Below, in pieces: positions 1 through 11,690 of a stretch of 64,000 nt of DNA. The position numbers and the translations under genes are program-made. The stretch is taken from NCBI GenBank assembly GCA_036785705.1, contig JAWUZG010000056.1, positions 11,270,501-11,334,500 of the forward strand, given 5' to 3'. The notes under the pieces are model-generated. The model had not been told where the DNA came from and ran no database searches. It saw nothing but the letters and a program-made list of their open reading frames with translations. The DNA comes from Acanthornis magna. Lineage: Eukaryota > Chordata > Aves > Passeriformes > Acanthizidae. Numbering within the stretch: position 1 is the first letter of the stretch; every line of letters begins with the position of its first letter.

Positions 1-340
1 GGGCCCGCCCTCGCGCTCCCATTGGCCGAGGCGGCGGGGGCCCGCCCCGCCGGCCGGGCCGCGCCCGCTGATTGGCGGAGCGGCCTGTCAGTCACGTAAA
101 GAACTTTTCCTTGCTAGCAGGTTAGGCTGGGCGGGCTCGGGCACCCCGGGCGCGCGCTCTTAAAGGGACCGTGCCCCGCTCCCGCCGTGACAAACCCGAG
201 CCGCGGGCGGGCGGACCCCGGGACTGATCCCCGGTCCCCCCGGCGCGCCCATCGCTCCCGGCACCTCGCTACCGGCCGGGGGGTCGGGGGTGGAAGAGAG
301 GAGAACACCCGCGCGGGCTGAGAACGCTTCTCCCGCGGCA
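1..340. promoter_or_regulatory. CpG island with two inverted CCAAT boxes (left edge of window)
   Basis: The first 340 bases are very GC- and CpG-rich and end abruptly in AT-rich DNA. ATTGG (CCAAT on the minus strand) occurs near 20 and again near 72, the second inside CGCTGATTGGCGGAGC. TTAAAGGGAC follows near 155. This is typical of an NF-Y-type TATA-less promoter. The orientation of the CCAAT boxes suits leftward transcription, but NF-Y works both ways. From synteny I infer an alternative promoter of ZFAND6; the target gene is not proven because the window starts here. Confidence 0.55.
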
Positions 341-3300
341 ATTACACAACTGCCGCTTGCTCCACTTATGGGATAAAATTAGCTGTGGGTTTGGAGCCCA
401 TCCGCGCTTTAAGGGTGACTGGAGTTACCCTGGGAGGCCGAGCACACGATATAAATTAGTAACCCCGGCTAAAAATACATCGGGTCGCCGGTTCCAAAGA
501 CTTCCACCCATTTAAAGCATGAGTCAGCAGGAGCTCCGCAGGAAGTGACTGTCTCCATCCCACAAGGTACCACGGCTTCTGCCAGAAACTTTTTGTGCTT
601 ATTCAGGCTTCACTTGACTGAACAGATTTGCAAGATTCTGGTCACGTTGTGACAACAGCATTTCTCACGGCACAGCTTCCTCTCAGCACTACACAAAAAC
701 CTGTCCTTTAGATTAAAAGTGTTTCTTTTTCCTCCATGCCAACACAGATGTGGTTCCTTACCCATCTATCCAGAGAAAAGATGAGTAAAAACGAAACCAG
801 GCTTAATAAATATTTCACAAGTGCAGATATGACACCTGGTTCAACTTAACCTTGCCCCATTCCTAACAAGCAACATAGGGAAGAGCCAGAACACACTCAG
901 TGTTCCCTCCTGCACCCACAAGTATCATCATAGTTACACAAGACTTATCTGGGTAGCAAGGTTGCCTTACATAAAATATTTTCATGTGCTTAGTGTAAAA
1001 TAACTAAAAATATTAAGCTAGAGGAAGATAAAGCACTTGTCAGCACAAGCACATTTGGGTTGTTTTTGTCATGTGCGAAGGCAGAGAGGAAAAACTTGTT
1101 TCTGGTTCTTGCCACCTTTCCCAGAGATGGAGCTGCCTCCCTTCCCTTACTTCACCCACTACCAATACCACAAAATGGGGATGTTTTACCTTCCCTAATA
1201 CAGATTAATAAAGTCCAAGGCAGTCCAGCACACTGCTTTACTGCAAATACCACACAACATCGAGAAAATATTTACAGCTAACTCCTCCCTTGAGCTGTGA
1301 TACACCAAGAAGGGCATAAAAACACCTTCAAGAAGGTGTTTTACTTCTGCTAAAACGATGAAATAGCACATTTTGTGTTACCTATTTTAGAGCAACCCAT
1401 CATGACAAAAATCCAAGTAGGACTGAAAAGCAGCAATTGGTTGTTAAATTGGTATGTATGAAACTACAAAAACAGAACTACAAGAACAGAATTAACAATA
1501 TTCACATAACTTCCCCCATAATACCTAAAATATAAGCTGGAAGAACCAGACCTTAATCCTTGCATCTGAATTCAGCGCCCTGTGAGAGCCAGCACTGCTG
1601 GAAGCTGATCTGGGGTCCCCTGAGGATAACTCATAGTTGCATGACACTTTTTTTGACCAACCCTTATCTAAGCAATCAAAACCAAGAACACAGTTCACGC
1701 AAACAAAACAGACCAGTAAAGTGTCCCTGAAGTATCTCAGCAACCAATCTGGGAAAGCTTCAATTTAGAGTACATTACCTTTAGGCCCATAAAAACAGCA
1801 GCACAAGTTACAAATCATATCAACCAAACTGCCAAGTACTAAAGACATGACAACCCTGAAGTCAGCATTGTTGTTTGGGTGTTTCCAAAAGGAGAGCGGG
1901 AAAAAAACCCAATCCAAACATATTACTCCAAAAGTTCCTAGCTCTGTATGCTACCACAGCAGTCTCACCACCTTGTAAGGGCAATGAAGAATAATTTTTA
2001 TCATCAAACATCCCACACTTCAGCTCATGCTTCTATCATACAGGCAACTAGCAGCTCTTATCACTATAAGGGAGATGTTCCATCCCTTTTCCTCCCCACC
2101 TCTTCCCCCTCAGCCCTGCAGTCTGGCCAACTCCCGAAACCCAGCTCTGGTGCTCATCAGCCCCTTCCACCTGCCTGGAGTCTCTGAGCTGGCAGAAGTT
2201 TGGCCAGCCTCTGATAAGCAAGACTATGCCTTACCCAGAGCAGAAGGGGGATGGCAAAGCAGATTCTCCTCTGTTCAGCACTGGCCTCCCAGATTTGCTT
2301 ACCTCATCTCATTTAAAACCAAAACAAACACACACACACACCCCAAAACTGTCACATTAAGAAGGCCCCAGGAGTAATTTGCTCTCATCATAAAACTGAA
2401 GATCCCCACATCATCTGTGAAGTGGGGTATCCAAACTAGATTCATGGTTGACCCTAGATCATTGAACTAGAAATCGTGGGTAAACTCTGTACCTAAATGT
2501 TGGGAATCCAAGCATTAAAAAATTGCTATTCAAGTCACTATCCCATGCTGAAGGAAATGTAGTGAAACTAGACATTAAAAAGCCCAATTTTTAGCCTCAG
2601 TTTCTGCACAAAAGCCATCTATTTTCCCTCTAAACACACATTTGGAAAAATGGCACGGCACATTTTAAGGTTCAGGCTCAAATTAAGCCTTTGTTACTCT
2701 TACAGTATCTGTAGCAATGCAGAAAGAATGAAAATACAAGATTTCAGCTGCAAGAACACTAAGCAGGGAAACTTTCACAGTGTTAAAAAAAAATCAGTTT
2801 GCTGCCACTCAACTTTGCACCAGGACACTAATAGAGCACCTGACTCTCATTTGACTATTTTAATCATGGAACAGCTAAAAGGCCATTTGTTCTGTAATCT
2901 TACACGTGCAGAAGACAGCTAGTTTGGAAGACTTGACAGCTCAAGAGATCAAGAACAGAGCCTTTCATCTTTAAGTCACCAGTTCAAACAGAGACAAGAA
3001 TAGTAGTGATCAAAAGCTACATGTGATGGCTGTACAGGGATTAGATGAAGAGATGGTTACTCAATGTCCAGCTCCCAACCGATCAGTGTGAACCACAAGA
3101 GCTTTTGTCAGTATTTTGCACCTGGTTTTTAGTCCTGAATCCATTATAACTCCTGGATTCTGTACACGTTAAGTGGCAAAGAAACTGATCTGCTTCATAC
3201 ACACACACACTGAACTGGCATTGGGGAAAAGGACTTTACCCTCTGGTTGTCAATTATGTCTGCACTACAGCACGTGCTAAATTTTTTATTTATTATTATT

Positions 3301-6250
3301 ATAGTTCTGACTTTTAGCTTTTCTTATTACTAGAGACAGCTTTCAAAGTAATATTTAGCTTCCCATGCCTTTCACACCCTCAGATGCTGTAATTCTGTTT
3401 ATAAACAATAGTTCTCAAACTTGCTGTGCATTTTTGAAAATATATCAACTTTAAAAGCTCATTAGCGTAGGAATTTCAGAGCTCTGGCATTTGAGAAATG
3501 ACTCTGAAACAACATTATTAAATTTTTAATCAAACCTAAAAGAACCATTAACTTCATGAGGGCCATGTCTACATAAAGGCAGTGGAGAAAAAAATTCCCT
3601 ATGTGAAGAAACAAACATTCCTTTTCATATTATGCATTCTTCAATAACATCAGTGTGCAGTCTCTGCAAAATCCGCTAGCAATACCTCCTTTCCAACCTG
3701 ACTTTAGTTTTGAAAGTCTGAAAAAGTACCTGGAATTTCCAGGCTGGATAACCAAGATGAAAACAAGTTCAGAGTGTATGTTGACTGAAGGTCCCCAGAG
3801 CATGGGTTCATTGTCCTGCTACAAACACCACTACGAAAAACAATCTTCAACACAAACCCAACAATACACAGTTCATAGCTCTTAGTAGCACATTACTTCC
3901 CGAGAATGAAATTGCTGATGAAAAGCCAAGATCCTAGAAACCTAGCAGGAAACTTATCCTTAGCTGTAACTAAGGAGGCCCTCACATACAAAGAATTCAA
4001 CTTGCTATTCCAGGAGTTTGAAGAGAACAACATACCAGACTGATGAGATTTCAGTAATCTTGAACTTCTGAGATTCCTCTTGCCGCTTTCAATCCCAGAT
4101 ATACTACCGAATTGCAACAATCAGATCTGGAAACAACAAAGAGGTGCACGTGGTAAATACAGAGAAGTCTGCCGAGTTGTCTGGACAGCAGCACAGATAC
4201 ACCAGACAGACACACTCCCCTGGATGTTTTAGCAGCGATCTCAAACCACCCAAAGCTTAGCTGACCTGAGACATTATTTAAGTTCGTGTATGTTAAATCC
4301 CAACTCTTTCTATACGGGGAATAAGCCCTTTACAGAATCATTTGTCCCTGGCCTATAAAGCTGGATACCCATAACAGGTCTCAATCTCTCAGCAGCTGCC
4401 ATATGGATTTGCTTTGGGGTGGTTGTTGGGGGTGTGTGATTTGGTTGGATGTTTTTTTCTTTCCTTTTTTTTTTTTAAATCAGAACATGGAATTGTATCT
4501 TGTACAGCTGCACAACCAAGGCCTCTGGCGATAGATGGCTACATCATTTGCTTCAGTCAAAGCCCTTGAAAAGGGATCTAGACATTTTAAAAGACACTTC
4601 CTTCGTATCAGGTATCTCTTGGGTGGAGCAAAAATAAGTATACTACACTTCCCACTGAATTCAGCATAGTCCAAGTGCATTTATATGTGATCTATAATAC
4701 TCTTTGTAGCTCAAATCATGTATCTTGAACGCAAGTTATAGCCCATTCAGTATTTAAAAAAAAGCTGCATAGCAATTAACTGCCAAGAAAATGGAGCCAG
4801 AAGTTTGTTATACTTCCAATTCTCTCAGAAATCAGACTGATTAATATAGCTGTTACAAAACGACACACTTTCACAGAAACAGGGATTACCTCTATCTGTA
4901 ACCATAGCAACTTTTCAGTAGTTTGTGTTAATGCTACTCTCCCTCTGATAACTTGCCACTATCTCTTTCAAGCTATTTGTGTAAGGTTTTGAATGTGCCA
5001 TCTGAGACCATGAAGTAACAAGAAGCTGAAATGTAAACTTACATTCTTCAATCACACTCCTGTAAGTATACTATGTCATATACAATGTTGTCAATTTTTG
5101 TCATAAATTCATGATTAGTCAAGGAGTAAAATAGTACCAGATTAAAATAAATTTAACATGATTCACAGGTTTTTAAGACAAACATTTTAAGAGGTATTCT
5201 ATGAAATACATACAGGAGATAGTTTCTCCAGTAGTAAAGAATATCTTCTGCTCTATCTGCAAAGTAATAAACCCAAGGAATTATGTCACTGACATGTCAG
5301 AGACTTTGTTATTCAGCATCATAAGGAACAAAAATCCTCCCAATATACATTTACTTTGGCCTGAACAAATACAAGACAGATCAGAAAAGAGCCAGCCCCT
5401 TGTTCTAAGTAAGGTGATAATAAAGTACAGGTGTAGGTACCTCAGCACTACAAAAACAAATCATATAAAATTCAAAGAGTGAAGCTGTAAAAGTTAGAGA
5501 ACAGATGAGAAAGAGACAAAGGAAGGAACTGACATATTTACTTCCTCAATTGTTGACTTACCATCATCCACAGTTCAGAAGAGGATTAGCATTCTGTGCA
5601 AAAAGTCATTTAAGATGATACAACACAAACAAGACCATTTGCTTTCAAGTAGGAGGAAGAAGAGAGTAATTTCTTCTTTTTTTTTTCTTTCCCCTTAAGT
5701 TCACAGGGCAGCTTACCAAGCTGTGCCCTTCTCTTTTCACTGTAGTTTGGCACAGTTAAGATGTGAGCACAGAACCTTAGAAGAGTGAAAGAAACTCGGC
5801 ACGCTCTTTGCTCCCTGTAACTCTTATGCAATGACACCTATTATAGGACAAGCCTGGACAAACACTCGGGGAATGGACTTCAGAACACAACGGTGCACTT
5901 GAAGTCAGTCCACGCAGGGGGTGAACTAACTGCCATGGTTTTGCTGAATGCCTCCACATTACATCAGCACATATGGTGGAAGGTTCTGTATTTCGTCGTT
6001 CCTGCTGTTGCTATTAGCAGTAAGATAACTGCCCTTTTTATTTTCTAAAGTTACCCAATCCTAACATCCTGTGGAAACACGAGTGGATGTTCACACCCCT
6101 TATCTATCACTCCAGGCTTTTGGCAAAGCCTAGGAGGCAAGCTGGGTTAAATCTCACAGGGTTCCTGGGCGAACACCAAAACAACAACAATAACTTTTCA
6201 TAAAGCAAAACGCAAAAGTACGACAGGCTGTGTAAGCGTTAACCCTTGGT
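341..6250. other. AT-rich non-coding stretch, probably intron of a leftward transcript
   Basis: No recognisable protein, RNA gene or strong repeat family is visible. The longest ORFs are about 75-116 codons, lack conserved motifs and match chance expectation. Only short AC runs (near 2330 and 3200) and T-rich tracts (4449-4477, near 5680) stand out. If the CpG islands on either side are alternative ZFAND6 promoters, this would be its first intron (inference from synteny). Confidence 0.4.
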
Positions 6251-6299
6251 TTACCCAGGACAGTAGCACAACACAAACTGCATGTTGATTCCCGAGCAC

Positions 6300-7160
6300 C
6301 CCAGTCCCCACACCAGCCAAACACACTGCACTGGGCTCACCCGAGGGGCAGCGGCGCCCAGCCCGGAGCGGGGGAACCCTCGGGCCCACAGGGCACCGCC
6401 GCCGGCTCCAGCCCGGTCCCGAAACCGCCGTGGTCCGTGCGGAGGACGCGGAGCCGGGCCCGGCCGGCGCAGCGGTGGCGGTGGGCCGGCTCTGCCTCTC
6501 CCTTCCACCCAAGGACACGAGTACAAACACCTCTGCCCCGGGATGGCTCCTGCGCACGCAGCCGCCCGCCGGGGGTGGGGAGAGGAGGACGGAACCACCA
6601 AAAAAGGCAGAGAAAGAGCCGCGGGCCCCACGCCCGCCGCAGCCCCGCAGCCCCTCGGCCCCGGGTGTGGGGGTCGGGGGTACGAAGGGGGGACCCCCCC
6701 CACAGCCCCTCCGCCGCTCCCCGGCGCCGGTGGGCGGAAGGCCGCTTTCCCCCCGCCCCACGGCGGTGCGGGGCCGCAGTCGCAGCCCCGGCCCGACCGC
6801 CCGGGCCCCGCCGCGCTCCCTCACCTGCGCCGGGCCCGCCGCGCCCGCCGGCCCCGCTCGCTCCTCACCAAACTTTTTTTTCCCCTTTCTCCGTGTTTCG
6901 TTGCCCTCAGAGTGACGCGGGCGGGCGCTGATTGGCGGAGCCCAGGAAGGGAGGCCGCGGGGAGCGGGAGGCGGCGCTACGGCCCGCGAGTAATTATTAC
7001 AAGGCGACGGCGGCGACGTGAACCACCGAATGCTATTTAAAGGGACAGCGGCCCGCCCCATGTCCCCCCGCCCTCAGGGGTGACCTGAGGCGAACGCGGC
7101 GACGCAAGGGCGAGCGGGCAGCGGCTGCTGGGGGCGGCGGCGTCCGCCCTCCTGTCCCAC
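6300..7160. promoter_or_regulatory. CpG island, probable promoter of ZFAND6 (minus strand)
   Basis: About 850 bases of dense CpG and GC sequence lie within AT-rich flanks. An inverted CCAAT box (ATTGGCGG) is present near 6930 inside CGCTGATTGGCGGAGC, and TATTTAAAGGGAC lies near 7033. On the minus strand a GCAG/GTGAGG splice donor lies about 100 bases downstream of the CCAAT box, as expected for a short untranslated first exon. In amniotes ZFAND6 is the neighbour of BCL2A1 and is transcribed away from it, so it is the best candidate. Long ORFs on both strands here are by-products of GC richness. Confidence 0.6.
6825..6905 (-). other. Candidate untranslated first exon (ZFAND6-like position)
   Basis: Read on the minus strand, the exon would end at 6825 with GCGCAG and be followed by GTGAGGGAGC, a near-perfect U1 donor. 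It lies just downstream of the inverted CCAAT box. The 5' limit (about 6905) is a guess because no initiator motif decides it. There is no conserved coding sequence in it. The link to ZFAND6 rests on gene order known in other vertebrates, not on protein similarity seen here. Confidence 0.35.
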
Positions 7161-7417
7161 AAATAAATTCATTTTGCTGTAAAATACCTGTGGATTTGCC
7201 TGCTGCCGCCCCCTCTGCCCTTCAGGTCCATGAAGGGGAAGGTCTCGCCGAGTGGTGTCGCCTGGGGGGCTCAGGGCGCTCCGAGGGTCAGTCCCTCACA
7301 GCCCCCTCGCCTTCTGTGCCTTGTAGGGAAGGCAGCGGTGGGCTTGGAGTCTCTTGTTATCTATGATGTCACCTGCTTATTTGTGTTCTTGGGGGCTCTG
7401 AGACAATCCACTACCGC

Positions 7418-7470
7418 ATATATATATATATATTTTAATTTTTTAAAATTTTTTAAATTTTTTTTTTCGG
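7418..7470. repeat. TA dinucleotide run and A/T low-complexity tract
   Basis: About eight TA repeats (7418-7433) are followed by alternating T and A homopolymers up to 7469. This is simple sequence with no gene. Confidence 0.85.
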
Positions 7471-7777
7471 TAATGCACTCTCCCCACTTGTCACAGCCGA
7501 CTGTAACCCATGCCATGCAGAGAGGTTTTAAAGGTGAGATTTAAGGATGATGAGTGACTTGATGGCTTGAAGCAGATAGGAAGGGAATCCAGGATTCTGG
7601 GGAGATGAAACAAGCCAAATAAAAGCAGAATTTTATCCGTGGATAGAGGAGAGGAGCGGGCCAAGGCTAGGGGAGCTGCCAGGAGGTGACTGGAGTTTGC
7701 AGAAACTTTTGGAGGAGGGAAGGAAAAGTGCAGTTATGAAGCCAGAGAAAATGGGTAAAACACCATCCATTTCATAC

Positions 7778-7835
7778 AATCACAGAATATACTGAGCTGG
7801 AACACACCCATTAGGATTATTGATTTCCTAGGGGA
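7778..7835 (-). mobile_element. CR1-type 3' tail fragment, minus orientation
   Basis: The sequence around 7780 (TCACAGAATATACTGAGCTG, then ATTAGGATTATTGA) is a diverged reverse complement of the tail seen in the SINE at 55405-55535. It could be the end of a CR1 LINE or of a SINE that borrowed that tail. No tRNA-like head is evident to the right. Confidence 0.55.
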
Positions 7836-10800
7836 ACTGTGAAGAGATTTAAAAATTTGGGTCTTTTTCTGAGTAGAGGAAAGCATTGCAAGGGGACATA
7901 TAAAGATTTCGGCAAAGATAAAGTCCAAGAAGGCACTTCCCATTGCCAGGAGCTTGCTATTACCCATGTTGTGAGCTGAGTAGGTAGATCCATAAACCTG
8001 GGAAATGCACTTAATGGGAAAAAAACCCCTAATTTGTTTGTTTGTTTGTTTTGAATATCTGAGCTTGGATCAACACTAGAAAATGCTGCAACCAGCATGG
8101 AAATGCTAGCATAGCTTTACAGCTATTTTGGTAGATACTATTCAGTCTTGGCTGTCTTTGCTGATGCAATAGGTTTTCCAAATGCCAGGTTGCACGAGCA
8201 GAAGATGACCTGCATTGCATGTGGGTATCACAGCATTCACCACAACATTATTTGGAGTGCTTTCATGGTCTTGGCAGTAATCATAAGGAGCTGTGGGGAG
8301 TGATGATCACATTCCTCCCAGCCTGCCCATGATCATATTTTTTCAATACAATTTTTTCAAACCTTAAATTCCCTCTGGTTGTTCTCGGACTGCTTTCTCT
8401 GTGTCAAGTTTCATCTCATCATCGGAAATATAAATGCAGAATAGTAGGGCAGAACATCCTCAGCATTTAAGAAAAGGCCAACTGATGGTTCTGCAGTTGT
8501 GAGTGACCAGCACAACAGCTGGCAGAACAGCAGCGTAAATACAAGGGAAATGCAAACAGTGAACAAGACGGACACCTCCCGCCAGGAGTTACTGACCGGC
8601 AACACATGGTGCAACAAATGTTAAGTCGTGTTATCAGATGTCAAGGGGGAGCAGCAGAATGTTCATATGTGACCTTACTCAAGTTGCGGATGACGCTCGT
8701 CAGTTCTCACGTGCCGAAATGAGGAAACTCGGTTACAATAATGCTGGAGTAAGTGGGTATCTTGTTCGGTACAGTCAGAAGCTGTCACAGCCCAGAAGAG
8801 GCAAACAACCTCTAGGAAAATAGGGAACACAAAGTTTTATGCCATGCATTAAAAAAAAAAAACAAAACAAAAAACAAAACAGTAGTCAAACTGTCTCTGT
8901 GGAAGAAAATTCCCAAACAAGATGGTCAGGCTTATTCTTGCAGTGGAATAAAGGTTGCATCTAAAAATTAAATGCAGGTGTTGTTCAACTGTGAATGGAA
9001 AGCATAATATTGAAGAAATAGTGTTCAGTTTTCTGGTTTGAGGATTTAGGGACTGATAGGCTAAAAAACCCTAGTGAAGTCAAGTAGGATAAGGATTAAG
9101 AGGGAAGTATATAATCAGAGAAATGACTAAGGTGTTAACCACCCAGAGAAGGGCATCCTTGGCTCTGAAATCAGCTGAAGAAGTCAAAAAAGACTCTGAG
9201 CCAGCAGCTGAAAACAGAAGCTTGTTTTATGTGGAACACTGCAGAGAAGGAGTTAGACGCTATTGCTCCACCTTAAGTTGATCAGAATAGCTTTTATTTT
9301 TAAGAGTGCACAAATGTTCAGCAGGGCATAGGACTGCCTGAAGCATGGGGAGCCTGACATTCAGTGGGATGTTCATCTTCATGGAACAACTTCATTCTAC
9401 CAGGCATGATTTTGCTTTGACAGAGAAATCCAAAAGAAGCTCCAAACAGTTAGGCAGAGGATCCCAGTCCAAGCTGAAACACCTAGGAGAGAGCTGGAAG
9501 GTTTCTCGGCTGTGACAGTGATTTGATGGTGTATTGCAAAATGGTGAATGGAAATCAGCATTACTTCCTCATCTATAATGTCACAATTGAACAGTGTTTA
9601 TTCTCCTTGACCTGCATTACTGAGATCTGCTTTCATATAATAATGCTTCCATCATCTTCATTTCCCAGCACAACTTATTTTCATGGTTTAAAGGACTATC
9701 TATTAATACACATCTTTAGAAAATATGGGCACAATTTTTCTGAAAGTAGTTTCTTCTGATTTTTACTCCCTTCTCCCAAATCTATTTAATCTATCTGCTA
9801 ACACGGAGGACCTTTTCCTTTGGTTCCTTTTATGTTTGCTTCTGCAACAGTGGCTTGTTATTTCTTTTGCTAAAGCTTTAGAAATCACTAGAGGAATCTT
9901 AGTAATGTATTCATTTTGAGGGAGATTTATCATCAGAGCTGGTAAATGGGAAGTCTCTTCTTCACCTCAGTGGGCTTTGGATCTGGTGTTTAGTGCTAAC
10001 ATCATTTCAGTTCTAATCTTGTTATTTGGGGCCCAGTGTGCAGCTCCTGACACTGCTGAGATTTTCACTGTGGGCTTTAATGAGAGCAGAATCAGCCCCT
10101 GCTTCCTGGGAGACAGCCTATAAAAATACAAAAGAAATAAGCGCAAGGTTCTCTTGAACAAGTAAATCTTAAATTTTATTTTATTTGATTCTGAGTCTCA
10201 CCGGATTTTTTTTTTATCCACAGATACTTTGACCTCTGTTCTACGCCTTATCCTAACAGGATGAGCTGGAGTTTCAGCTACCCAGGCCTACTGGAAATTG
10301 GGCCCAGCAGTTACTTGGCAGTGGCCTTCATGAGCAGCAATGCCAGCTTTCCATTGCAATGCCCACATTCAGAGATCTGCAGAATTAGAGCCCAAATTCT
10401 GCTTGTATTTGCAAGCCCACAATGCCACTGACTTCAAGGGGGTTGTAGGATTTTAGCCAAGAGCAGAAATTGGCCCAGGAATTTTTCAGGCTCCCTCATG
10501 CTTCTGTTTATATGATATTACCATCAAGCTCTATTAGCATGCTCTGTGATGCATTTTACTTTTAAATTACATAAAGGATATTTACTGTGCTGATGCTACA
10601 TAGTTTGCTAGAAAGATGCACATATGGAAATGAAAAAACATCAATTACCATCAGGATTTCCAGCTTTCAGCATTCATTTTCCAAAACAACCCAGGGACTA
10701 TTTCTCATCAAAAAGGAAAAAAAAAAGCAGAAATGAAAATCCCATTTCTTGGCATTTATGTATGGCATTCTGGAGCCTTACTCATCAAGCCTGTTGTGAA

Positions 10801-11039
10801 AATGGTTGGAATAAAAAAGCCTAGTGCGGTACAAAACTTTAATACTCTGCCTTTATTTTCTGTATACTGGTTTCCCAATCAGAGACCTGAATCCATCCCT
10901 AAAAATAACGAAATGTTTTTCTGCCTCTCAGAGGGTGGCAGAAGAGATCATCTGGGGGAAACTGGGTGATCACCAAGGCTGATAGGGAAAAAAACCACAG
11001 GTAAAGGTTGAGAATTACTGGATGAAACCAGTGGAAACA

Positions 11040-11345
11040 GGCAAGCGAGATGCCCACCGCAGTGCCCACTGCTGCCGGAAAGCGTCCGAGTGGGCAGTGG
11101 AGCCAGGTCAGTGCTGCCCTGCCCAGAGGGATGGCACCGCTTCAGGGCCAGCAGCTCACGATGCCCTTGGAGCTGCACAAGCCGAGAGCAAATCGGCTGC
11201 TCGGAGCCTTTCCTGAGCAGGGGGCAGCGCAGGGAGGAAGGATTCCCCGGGGCAGCGCTGCTCTGCTCCAAGTCGGAGCCACTGGGCGGCTCAGCATCTT
11301 TCAAAATGAGGCAGATTGTGTTGCCACGCGGTTACAAATCTGGGA
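11040..11345. other. GC- and CpG-rich pocket in AT-rich DNA
   Basis: This stretch has clearly more CpG than the surrounding kilobases (for example GCGAGATGCCCACCGC, CCGGAAAGCGTCCGAG and CCACGCGG) and is open on both strands for about 100 codons. I recognise no protein. It may be a regulatory element, a gene-conversion hotspot remnant or an old repeat. Confidence 0.4.
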
Positions 11346-11529
11346 GCTTCCTTCTAGATAGCCTTGTTTAGAAATCTGGGCCGGGGCCTTTTAAAGCCCT
11401 AACGACTCCCTGCTTAAGCTTTTAATATCCATGTTAAATAGTTCATTGAGCACCGCCTGGTATTCAGGAGAACAGTGTGCCATTGTCGGCTGATGAGTAA
11501 CTGTAGGCAAAGAAGTTATTTTGTACCTC

Positions 11530-11690
11530 TGTGCATTTTCTTCTCCCGCATCTGCTTTGTCTGTGTAGATAGTAAAGTCTTTCAGGGCAGGAGTGGCTCA
11601 CGCTGTGCGTGTCTAGTCATCAGCACAGCAACTCCATCTCACTGGGAGCCTCTCTGTGCTCCCCAGTCCTGCCCATAACACAATCCTCTG
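11530..11690 (+). repeat. Possible ancient CR1/L3-like interspersed repeat relic
   Basis: GTGTAGATAGTAAAGTCTTT followed by CAGGGCAGGAGTGGCTCAC and, further on, a TCAGCACAGCAACTC segment resembles the old amniote repeat tail of the type 'actgtaaactctttggggcaggg...cctagcacaatgg'. The match is by eye and diverged. Confidence 0.35.

Noticed and set aside
6198..7061. ORFs up to 287 codons on both strands in the CpG island
   Set aside because: GC-rich DNA is poor in stop codons; the peptides are Pro/Arg/Gly-rich and overlap in opposite frames.
8638..8823. 61-codon ORF with several CpGs and a GTAAGT inside
   Set aside because: Short, no matching acceptor and no recognisable protein.
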